From positions 4,819,765 through 4,883,764 of the forward strand of contig NC_057767.1 of assembly GCF_010389155.1 (NCBI RefSeq): 64,000 nt of DNA, given 5' to 3'. Below the pieces are notes generated by a model. That model was not told where the DNA came from and ran no database searches. It saw only the letters and a list, made by a program, of their open reading frames with translations. Positions 47,166-57,815 of the stretch are shown piece after piece; the stretch's first letter is position 1, and the number at the start of each line of letters is the position of its first letter. A program made the translations under genes and the position numbers. Origin of the DNA: Erigeron canadensis (taxonomy: Eukaryota > Streptophyta > Magnoliopsida > Asterales > Asteraceae).

Positions 47166-48570
47166 GAGAATGAAATGTGAAAAGAGTAAGATGAAATATG
47201 CGATGTTGTTTGTGTTTGAAATAAGAGCCAACAATTTACGATAAACGGAATGATGGAAAGCAAATAGGGATATGAGATTGACTCATATGAGTGTGACTTG
47301 CGAGTCTTTCCATTAAATTTAGGGTTTAATGGATGACTAATGTATTTTTATCTATATATATAGTTGCCTATTAAACTGAATTATCACCACATACTTTGTA
47401 ATTTTTTACATGGTTGATCAAAAGATGACCTGCTATAGCCGGTTAAATACTTTTCTTTTTAATTAAATTAGAGTAGTTAATTACAAAAATTATCATTTTC
47501 ATCGTGATTTCATCAAAATTTCCAGATTTTAACATTTTCTTATTTTTATCAAAATTACCTTCAAAAAAAGTATCTTTCATTTTAGAAGATATTATTACAC
47601 TTTTTCCAAATGCATCAGTCACCCATTTTTCCAACCTTTATTAACCGATCTAAAAAAAAAAAACATTCCCAAGTCTAACAAATCAAATTCACCAACATAT
47701 ATATATGGTGTATATAGTATGTACAAGGCTTGAAACACAAAGAGAATCTGAAAAAAAAAAGATCGGAAAAGTATAATTGATGCCTTCCTGATGATGTTTA
47801 CCCCGATTGACCCAGATCCAAGCGCCGGCATCCCGAAGTAGATGACCGGAAACATCACGGGCGAAAGCACGGGGCAAAAGAAGAAGACGTTGATGATTTT
47901 GTACATCAAAAACAAATGAAGATTCACAAATTGGATATCTCCGTCAAATGGGTTCATAAATAGGTTTCTTATTTGGAATAGTAGTGTAGAAGGTGTGTTG
48001 TTGTAGCCAAGTGGATGATGATGATTTATTTTAATTTTGTGAGAGAGTGTATATTTAAACATATCAGATAAGTAAATTGAATTTATACATAACCAAAGTT
48101 CGATTTAATTAGATACCATTTTTGATATAATGATGTTGGACTCTGAACTGATTCTAGTCATAGTTTGAATAAACATAAGAGAAAAAAACAAAGATGAGAA
48201 AGAAGAGAAACTAATGAATTTTTGAAGTAAAAAAATAAAAAATAATAATAACATGTTATTTTAGGTTATCAAGTCATCTTTTAGTTAACCATGTAAAAAA
48301 ATTAAAAAGTAGGTGAGTGATTTAAATTTATGATTAGGGTGCGAACTTTCAGTGAAATTTCTAGTCTCATATAATTAAATAATAAAAATAAATTATTCTT
48401 AATGGAAATTTCTAGTATGATCCAATTAAAGAAAATTATTTATTATTAGGGTGCCAGCTTTCATTGAAACATGTAATTATGTTACCGGGCGTTGGCCATA
48501 TAATGTTGATTTCAAAAACCGGGAGACACATTAGTTTGTTTTTTATTTAATTAGAACATGTATTATTGTA
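47166..48570. other. Intergenic with an unidentified protein-like fragment
   Basis: Mostly AT-rich. Around 47780-47950 the minus strand holds a less AT-rich block that in one frame reads FVFDVQNHQRLLLLPRAF and GHLLRDAGAWIWVNRGKHH before stops. It looks like a relic of a real coding sequence but I do not recognise the family. A helitron-like GGGCGTTGGCC motif lies near 48485. Confidence 0.4.
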
Positions 48571-48792
48571 CGAGCATGGTACCCGCGCAATGCGGCGGTG
48601 GTGAGGAAGACAATCTGGTGGTAGCGTTGATAGGATTTTATCTTGCTAGAGACGAAAATGGTTGAAGGGCATAGTTGGTATATCACGTGAGAGGGTGCTT
48701 AGCAAGGAAGATTATTTAAGGGCATTTTTGTCTTATCAGGTTCTTAATTAAGTTAAGGGAGGAATCCAGTTTGCTTTATAAGGTATTATAGA
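48571..48792 (-). mobile_element. Helitron-like element, reverse copy of the 16204 family
   Basis: On the minus strand it starts A|TCTATAATACC and ends GCGCGGGTACCATGCTCG|T, with the same CCGCATTGCGCGG hairpin and the same CTCG terminus as the element ending at 16535. The body is shorter (222 bp). Confidence 0.5.
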
Positions 48793-48800
48793 TATGGATA

Positions 48801-48870
48801 CTAGATTATTGTCCCGCGTAATACGCGAGTAAATATATTTTTATACTTATATATATCAAAAATACTATTT
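48801..48870 (-). mobile_element. Helitron-like 3' terminus
   Basis: Minus-strand end CGCGTATTACGCG hairpin followed by GGACAATAAT and CTAG|T. The 5' boundary was not located, so the true element extends rightwards by an unknown length. Confidence 0.45.
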
Positions 48871-49164
48871 TCTTCATTAAAAGTTAACAAATTAAAATAT
48901 TCAATTTCACTTTATAAACTTTTTTTTTTACCTTGATAATTTCACAAACACTTATTGTGTTGCTTATTAAGTTTTATTGATTAAATAAATCATTCAATGC
49001 CAAAAGTTATTGCTTATCCATGTCATCACAGATATCTTGATGTCATTCGGATTTTCATGTCAAATCATAAAAAATGTCACACATGACACATTCTTTAGAT
49101 GATGTCAAGACATACAACCTTCTAAACCGAGTTGCGAGATTGTCACCATCAAGCCAATGATCAT

Positions 49165-50701
49165 TCCAAAATCTTGTTTTATTTTCACTCCCAACTGTTC
49201 TTTAATAACATCGCAATCAAATGTGTCTCAGAGAATGAGGAACATATATTATTACCATTTGTTTACTCAGGAACGCAGACTCAGAACCATGAATCATATT
49301 GATGATTTTAAACCAAACGTAATTTAGATTTTGAATCACATATCATATCCATTTGCACATATCAATGCTAAATTAAGAGTATCCGGACCACCAAAACCTA
49401 AACCACCCACTTTATTACTTGGCAATTGTCTATCAGTAATCCATTACATTTCATTTTATGAGTTGGCCCCCCTCCTCTCTTACTCCTTCCACCAAAAAAA
49501 TGAAGTTGTGATCTTTATCAATCGAAATAGAGAAAAATGATATATCCTAAATACTTTGAATTGCCGAGTTAGTATCCATCATAGACAACACATTAGTATT
49601 GAGTTTAGATTTTATTCTATAATAACTTTGCAAAATTAATGAAATATAACCATGGATGGAGTTCTCACTCCAATTTGGTTAATCTTGTCTTATTTTCACT
49701 CCCAACTGTTCTTTAATAACATCTTAAGGGGGCTAGCAATCGAGTGTGCCTTAGAGAATAAGGAACATATATTTTTCCATATATTATTACCATTTGTTTA
49801 CTCAGTAACGCAGACTCAGAACCATGAATCACATTGATGATTTTAAACCTAACGTCATTCAGATTTTGAACCACATGTCATATCCATTTGTACGTATCAA
49901 TGCTAAATTAAGAGTATCCAGAGCACCAAAACCTAAACCACCCACTTTTTTACCTGACAATTTCCTTTTAGTAGATCCATTATATTTCATTTTCCAAGTT
50001 TGACCCCCTCCTCCATTACCCCTTCCACCAAAAAAATAAAGTTGTAACCTTTATCAATCGAAATAGAGAAAAATGATATATCCTAAATACTTTAAATTAC
50101 CGAGTTAGAAAATATCATAGACAACGCATTAGTATTGAGTTTAGATTTTATTCTATAATAACTTTGCAAAATTTATGAAATATAACCATGGATGGAGTTC
50201 TCACTCCAATTTGGTGAATCTTGTCTTATTTTCGCTCCCAACTGTTCTTTAATAACATCTTAAGGGGGCTAGCAATTGAGTGTGCCTCAGAGAATGAGAA
50301 ACATATATTTGCCCATATATTATTACCAAAGTCAGAACCGTGAAAAACATTGATGATTTTAAACCTAACATAATTCAGATTTTGAACCACATGTCATATC
50401 CATTTGTACATATCAATGCTAAATTAAGAGTATCTAGACCACCAAAACCTAAACCACCCACTTTTTTACCTAACAATTGTCTTCCAGTAGATTCATTACA
50501 TTTCATTTCCAAGTTCGACCCCCCTCCTCTCTTACCCCTTCCACCAAAAAAAAATGAAGTTGTAATCTTTATCAATCGAAATAGAGAAAAATAATATATC
50601 CTAAATACTTTGAATTGCTGAGTTAGAATCCATTATAGACAACACATTAGTATTGAGTTTAGATTTTATTCTATAATAACTTTGCAAAATTTATGAAATA
50701 T
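49165..50701 (-). repeat. Tandem array of LINE 3'-end fragments (three units)
   Basis: Units begin near 49171, 49684 and 50219 and are about 515-535 bp long. Each has TTATTTTCACTCCCAACTG, GATGATTTTAAACC and CATGGATGGAG(T/A). On the minus strand each encodes K-x-V-G-G-L-G-F-G-G-L-x2-L-N-L-A-L, the conserved block at the C-terminal side of plant L1-type reverse transcriptases. All units carry stops. The third unit is split by the solo LTR, and resumes at 53346-53376. Confidence 0.75.
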
Positions 50702-53340
50702 TGTAACACCCGTCGTTTAAAAATAAGGATTTCCAAAAACTTTTGCCTAACGGCGTTAAAAGAAGCGGAATTAAACTTTAAAAGTCCAAACCAACAAAAT
50801 TTGTTTGGTTTATTCATTAAATGGTGTTACTAGCCATATCATCAAAATAAGTCTAAATGGAAATCCATCGGTTGCCCAACATTAAACAACCGAACACATT
50901 ATCAATACAAGTCATTATTGTCTAAACATAAAGCAAATGTCTAAAGCGAGCAGCCACTATGGGTAAACTATAGCCAGCTTCAAGATCATCTACCCATGCC
51001 TCACATCTTCTCACATCTACCTGCTCACTATTGTTAGACCTGAGGGCACAATACATTTTAAAAAAGCAAGTGTTAGCTAACAAATTAGCTAAGTAAGATA
51101 ACACATAAGTTATAAAACGTTTGTCCATTTAAAACATTATATAAAAGTCATATTAAGTCGTTAAGGCACATGTCCTCAAACATATCATCACACTTACATA
51201 TCATATCATCAACATCATTCATATTAGGATGGGTCATCTTAAATGTGCCTAGTCATCTTTTGCATCATCACATATCACATTTGAACATCTTTATAATTGT
51301 GACAAAAGTCACGCATCTCATATAACATACGCATCTCGTTAAGTGTGACAAAAGTCGCACCCGACTAGATGAACCACCATTCAGTAGTAAATCAATGTCG
51401 TTAAGGAATGGCAAGCCAATCCAGGAGTAATCCGTATGTTCAAAGACATTGGTGGGTAATCACTCCACCCGGAGATACTCAAACCACGTAATTACGTTGC
51501 AAGGAGCCACCCAAACAACCATATACGCACTCACCGGGCAAGGGCAAGTACGAGTTAAGCTTAACACTTTCATATCATATACGAGCTCGGTTTTCATCAC
51601 ATATAGTTTAGGTGTCCACGTTACCTAAACATCATCACATATCATCTTTTACGTTTGGGCCCTTAAACGTGCACGTGTCATGACAACTTAATAAGTCTAG
51701 TGAACTAGATGAACAAGCCATGTAACCATGCACATTTCACATATCATCATCATATATCACATTTCATAGCATTTCATTTCATATCATCACATCGCATACA
51801 TTGTTACATCACGTATATCGTCATATATCATTGCATATTGTATATCATTACAACATTGCATAACATTTATCATCTTAAATCGTACATCATTTTATATCAT
51901 ATCTTCTATTAAGCATACATAACATCTCATAGCAATACGTATCATTGGGGTAGCATTTCAGGCTTTTATATTCATCTACATAACCCATATCACCTCCCGT
52001 ATAATCCCGAATACCCATAAGCAAACAAGATACCATTTGGGATGTTATTATATGAAAACTATGTTTATGTTGAACCCTCAGCGTGTCAAAGTAGTGTATC
52101 TTACCTCGTTGAAGAGCACAACAAATGATAACACAAGTTACCGAGCTTTGCAAGTATTTTTGACTACCTATAATCATTAAACGACATAATGAGCTAAACA
52201 AGTACCTACTTACTTAAGTTCATGAATCAAGCCTAAATATCTATAAACATGACCTATGACAAGGCTTTATGCATCGGACATTCGATTAATACTTTAAAGC
52301 TTACATAACTCGACGAAACTCGGCATACACTCACTAAATTAACCTTTCTGGAAACTTGACATTACAATCATCTTTCAAAAACATTACCATTAGAAAGTAG
52401 ACTCTCTCACGATTCCGTGGATATCTTATTTGTCAAAAACGGAGTTACGGTTCAAAAGTTACGGCCATTTTAAAATTCTATCGCTATTGCGTCGCAACTA
52501 CCAAATTGCGTCGCAGCTAAGTGTCATTGTTTCTTGGTTGCGCCGCAGCTTAGTAGCTACGCCGCAGCTAGTCCCGATTCTGCACAAAACGCATTGTTTA
52601 ACCTTCAAAACTTAACCAAACACACCCCAAACGACCCCAAACCTTATAAAAAACTTTTGCACCTCAAAATTCACCATTTTAAGACCATAATGATGCAATG
52701 AAATCATTGATTAATCCTTACTTGATTTGCATCACATAGTTAAACGTTTTGGGTTACCGAATCGATCAAAACACACGTTTTTGACATCAATTGATCTTCT
52801 AATAACCTAGACCAGTTATGGATCTGATTATATGATTGAAAGGACATAAAATCAATGTTATTATACCTTGGATACCCGGAGATTACAAAGAGGATGCAAA
52901 AACTTGATCAAAACACTCCCGAATCAACCGAATAACGATGAAATCGAACAATAGGATGCCATGGAACAAAGGGAACGACTAGGGCTTCAAAGGAAGTGTA
53001 TATTCTCTAATTTATGAGTCTAATAACAAATTATTAGACCCTTAACCCGTTTTTTAGTTTCCAGCTTTATCAAAACTAGTCCTTAGACTTCCTTATGGCT
53101 CATATTTAGCTTAAAACACCTATGGGGAATACTTACAACACATTAAACACTTTAAGCACCTCCAAAGACATTAAAATATACCTTTAGACACATTAACACA
53201 TGAATCATTAAGGCTTTAAAACCTTACACATAATGCACATTAATCACACATAAACATTAAATCTCTTAGAGACTTAACGGACACGTTGTGTTGACTTAAC
53301 GACTCAAGTCAACCGTTAATTAAAAGTTCGGGATGTTACA
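50702..53340. mobile_element. Solo LTR of a large (probably Ty3-type) retrotransposon
   Basis: 2639 bp with inverted ends TGTAACA and TGTTACA and an exact 5-bp target duplication AATAT (50697-50701, 53341-53345). No coding sequence, primer-binding site or purine tract lies inside, so it is a single LTR left by recombination. TGTAACACCC ends are common in Tat/Ogre-type LTRs. The interior carries a short cluster of GCGTCGCA / GCCGCAGC motifs at about 52486-52570. It sits inside the LINE-fragment array. Confidence 0.85.
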
Positions 53341-53756
53341 AATATAACCATGGATGGAGTCCTCACTCCAATTTTGGTACAATGTAACGTTTTTTAATGG
53401 TATTTTTGTAATTTTGTTCCTACAATTAAAATATTAATAAATAAAGAATACATACAAACATTGACTTTGTTGTCATGTGCCTCTTTTTTGGAAGTACATT
53501 ATTTGGTTGGAAACATTATTTTTAAGATAAACCTTTATAATGGTAGAATAAAATTTTAAGTTGTTTTATTTTTAATAAAATAGGGGAAAAAAAGGTTGGA
53601 AAAAAGGCTTTTTCTTTGTTTAGTTAATTGTACAGTACATTGATAATATAGTTCTATGTGAAAACATTATATTTTTTTCAAAATCCTTTATAATGGTAAT
53701 CCAAATAATCATGCATATTTAGAAGTTAAATTATATATCATTAATTTCGATAATTT

Positions 53757-54997
53757 CTTTTCGTCCCTAAAGTTGACACGTTTTTCACTTTTGATCTCTA
53801 AACTTTAAAAATTACAATTTTGACCCTAAAGTTGGCCAATTTTTTCAATAATCGTCCTTTGGCCTTACGGCGTTAAAAAGTAACCGTTAACGTACGCACG
53901 TGCTAGACACGTGAGGGCACTAATGTCATTTCACCTTACATCGAGGGACGAAAAGTGAAAAAATAATTACTTGAGGGACTAAAAGTGAAAAAATAGCTAC
54001 TTGAGGGACGAAAAATGAAAATCATACAAATAAACTTATTCTTCCATTCTTTCTTTTCCGATCATCTTCTCCGATCAATTTTACCGATGGAATTTTCCGA
54101 CTTTGAATCCAAATCTATACCACAAACAAAATCATTTACTTAAATTCATGACATTCAAAACACAACCAATCAAACAAATTATAGTTCAAACATGTCAGTC
54201 ATCTTTTTTTTTCTTTTCTAAATTTTGATTTTAAATTAAAAGGAAGACGGTGGATGGTGGTGATTCTAGGTGGCGGCGGTTGGTTGGTGGTGAATGTAGA
54301 CGGCGGTGGTTGGAGGTGACTGTAGATGGCGGTGGTTGGAGGTGACTGTAGATGGCAGTATTTGGTGGTAATTGTATGCGGTGGTGGCTGGTGGTGATTG
54401 TAGGCGGTGGTGGCTAGTGGTGATTGTAGGTGGTGGTGACTGGTGTTGATTGTAGTGGCGGTGGCTGGTGGTATTTATAGGCAGCGGCGGTGGCTATGGG
54501 TGGTAGTTGCTCGTGGTGGTTATAGACGGCGGTGGCTGGTGCTGGTTACAGACGGTGGTGGCTGGTAGCGAGGCTGTTGTTGGTGGTTATTAGGTGGTGG
54601 TGATTGGAGAGGCTTGGGGGTAAAGGGAAAATAAATGTCTAGTCGGAAAATTTCATCGGAAAAGACGATCGGAAAAGAAAGAAATGGAAGAATAAATTTA
54701 TATGTATGATTTTCATTTTTCGTCCCTCAAGTAGCTATTTTTTCACTTTTTGTCCTTCAAGTAGTTATTTTTTCACTTTTCGACCTTCAAGTAGCTATTT
54801 TTTCACTTTTCGTCCCTCGGTGTAAGGTGAAATGACATTAGTGCCCTCACGTGCGTACGTTAACGGCCATTTTTTAACGCCGTAAGGCCAAAGGACGATT
54901 ATTGAAAAAATTGGCCAACTTTAGGGTGAAAATTGTAATTTTTAAAGTTTAGGGATCAAAAGTGAAAAACGTGCCAAATTCAGGGACGAAAAGTGTA
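53757..54997. mobile_element. Foldback element with about 340-bp inverted arms
   Basis: The left arm (about 53757-54098) and right arm (about 54640-54997) are inverted copies: CTTTTCGTCCCT at the tips, GTAATTTT/AAAATTAC blocks, TTAACGCCGTAAGGCC and TTCCGATC near the inner ends. The terminal AATTTACACTTTTCGTCCCT wording resembles Mutator-like ends, but no target duplication was resolved. The centre is the minisatellite listed below. Confidence 0.7.
54240..54600. repeat. GGTGGTGATTGTAGG-type minisatellite
   Basis: About 12 degenerate units of 27-33 bp with the pattern GGCGGTGGTTGGTGGTGA then TTGTAG. Strong G/T strand bias. It forms the loop of the surrounding foldback element. Confidence 0.75.
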
Positions 54998-55221
54998 ATT
55001 TACTCTTTAATGTTGTTTAATAGAGCGTAACTTTTCCGTCACCACATGCTCCAAAATTGCAGATCAATGTTAAAGGTTGACATTCCCAAAGTTGTCACTC
55101 ACCTAAGCTAAACTCCCCCTTCTCAACACTGTCGTTGATAATTTCTAAACCCGACATTATATATATATATATATTGTAGATACATGGTGTTATGACCTTA
55201 TTAATACTCAATTTTATTTTA

Positions 55222-56825
55222 TTATGGTTTAAAATATAGCTTACTATATTTTTATTAATAGAAAATTGATCTATATATTTTATATGAAACATATCTTAAA
55301 TATTTCAAATTAAAATATGCTTTTTTTTTATATGATATTAACTATTATTCTATTGGATAAGATATAAGATAGATAGTATTATTTTATTATTAGGATATAT
55401 ATTAGCTATTAATCTATTGAATATATTATATTAGAATTATTAGGTAAAAAGTGTAAATTTGTGATGGAAAATCAAAAAGTGTAAATTAAATATAAAAGGG
55501 GATTTTTTTGTATAGTTTAAAGTATAAGTATTAATATTGTCATTTAATAAAGATGAAATAATTAAATTTGATCTAATGGTTTTATATCATAGATGAAATC
55601 CATCAAAGGGTTCTTGTTTCTTTAGGAATGAATTTAGCACCTTGTTATATCCAAAATAAATCAAAATCATTATACTAAAATAACAAATATTGTCGTCATG
55701 TTGATATTTATACCTTGTATATATAAGTATCAATCAATTGATAATTGATAAATTAGATAATAACTAAATATTAATATACGTATGAAAATTGAAAAGAACA
55801 CAATGTATGTAATTCTTTAAGTTTACCATAGTTAAAGGACTAATGTTGTGTTACTTAAAAATAAATTTGGTAATGCTACAATTATTTTGATCTAAATGTT
55901 GTGACTAAAAGTTTAAACTCATCTAACAGTCCTTGTTTCTTTATAAAAGAATTTAGGACCTTGTTATATATATGTATTGGTTGATTGGTTTTTATTAATA
56001 GAAAATTGATCTATATATTTTATATGAAACATATCTTAAATATTTCAAATTAAAATATGCTTTATTTTTTTATATGATATTAACTATTATTCTATTGGAT
56101 AAGATATAAGATAGATAATATTATTTTATTATTAGGATATATATTAGCTATTAATCTATTGAATATATTATATTAGAATTATTGGGTAAAAAGTGTAAAT
56201 TTGTGATGGAAAATCAAAAAGTGTAAATTAAATATAAAGGGGGATTTTTTTGTATAGTTTAAAAAGTATAAGCATTAATATTGTCATTTAATAAAGATGA
56301 AATAATTAAATTTGATCTAATGGCTCTAAATCATAGATGAAATCCATCCAAGGGTTCTTGTTTGTTTAGGAATGACTTTAGCACCTTTGTTATATATATA
56401 TTGGTTTTTTATTAATAGAAATTTGATCTATATATTTTATATGAAACACATCTTAAATATTTCAAATTAAAATATGCTTTATTTGTTTATATGATATTAA
56501 CTATTATTCTATTGGATAAGATATAAGATAGATAGTATTATTTTATTATTAGGATATATATTAGCTATTAATCTATTGAATATATTGTATTAGAATTATT
56601 GGGTAAAAAGTGTAAATTTGTGATTGAAAATCAAAAAGTGTAAATTAAATATAAAGGGGGATTTTTTTGTATAGTTTAAAAAGTATAAGCATTAATATTG
56701 TCATTTAATAAAGATGAAATAATTAAATTTGATCTAATGGTTCTAAATTATAGATGAAATCCATCCAAAGGTTTTTGTTTGTTTATGAATGAATTAGGCA
56801 CCTTGTTATATATATATATTGGTAG
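55222..56825. repeat. Triplicated AT-rich repeat
   Basis: Three copies starting near 55250, 55993 and 56408, each with GAAAATTGATCTATATATT, GATATTAACTATTATTC, GGTAAAAAGTGTAAATTTG and CATCAAAGGGTTCTTG. Copies 2 and 3 are 415 bp apart in direct tandem. Copies 1 and 2 are separated by about 330 bp of unrelated AT-rich sequence. Confidence 0.8.
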
Positions 56826-57199
56826 ATAAGATATATAACTATCATTATATGATTAATTATATGAATAGTACAAGGAATAAAATTTGCTAATTATGTAGCA
56901 ACTACATATAACTAAATGAAAAAGAATAAAACAAATCAAATTTTGACAAAACTGGAAAACAAGAAAAGATAAAAAAACACGCAAACATTATACTATTACT
57001 ATTAAATGTTAAACACCTAAGAAATGAAAAGTACCATATAAATATAAAGGGAAAATGATTAATTATCTTAATTCATAAGCCTAAAATACTCTTAATTTAT
57101 AAGATGGTGAATATGTGAAAATTCAAATGGTAAGATTAAGAAAAAGATTAATTGAAATTCGAATTTATATGTTACATTTATATAGTTTTAAAATGAATA

Positions 57200-57446
57200 T
57201 TCCATCCGTCCCAATGCAAATGCCCTATTTTAACTTTTGAAGTTTTTTTTTCCGCAACTTCGACCGTAAATTGTTTCGTGTGTTATATATAATTGATGTA
57301 AAATATATGGATAGATAGAGCTATAGGTATATTTTTAATTGATATAACTTTCATTAGTTATTATATATAAACAAAAATATTTACAGTTAAAGTTAAAAAC
57401 AAAAAGATTTTTAATTAAATTTGGACATTCAAATTGGACGAGGGAG
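57200..57446. mobile_element. Stowaway-type MITE
   Basis: 247 bp flanked by TA (57198-57199, 57447-57448). Left end TTCCATCCGTCCC, right end GGACGAGGGAG, with shared inner wording to the Stowaway element at 6736. Confidence 0.75.
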
Positions 57447-57528
57447 TAAATTTTAAGACATTTTCCAAATACATAAAAAATAAAAACAGATAAATAGGTA
57501 ATGCTAGACGGCTCAAGTAGTCATCTCA

Positions 57529-57552
57529 AAAAAAAAAAAAAAAAAAAAAAAA
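57529..57552. repeat. Poly-A run
   Basis: A homopolymer of 24 A upstream of the second SERK-like gene. No retroposed sequence was identified in front of it. Confidence 0.7.
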
Positions 57553-57815
57553 CAAACGCAACGCTGTTTACTTTTTCCTCTTCACATTTGCTAAAAGAAA
57601 GATTTCGCTGATTTCTCAAGTGTAAACAACAAGGTACACATATGTTTAATGTTTTCTAATACTTCCCATGTATTATTTGTTTATATCTGTATCTTTGACA
57701 TGATTCTTCTAATTTATCTTCACTTTTTCTCCATCCCCAGTCACAAAATCGGATATTTTGAAGGCCATTTTGGTGATAATTGGATCGGCCAGAACCCGAG
57801 TCAAACCAACTATAT

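Noticed and set aside
51709..51912. His/Ile-rich plus-strand frame in the solo LTR
   Set aside because: It is a translation of CATATCATCAC-type low-complexity DNA in a non-coding LTR.
50702..53340. Complete LTR retrotransposon
   Set aside because: No internal duplicate of the ends, no gag or pol motifs, and the target duplication brackets one LTR-like unit, so a solo LTR fits better.
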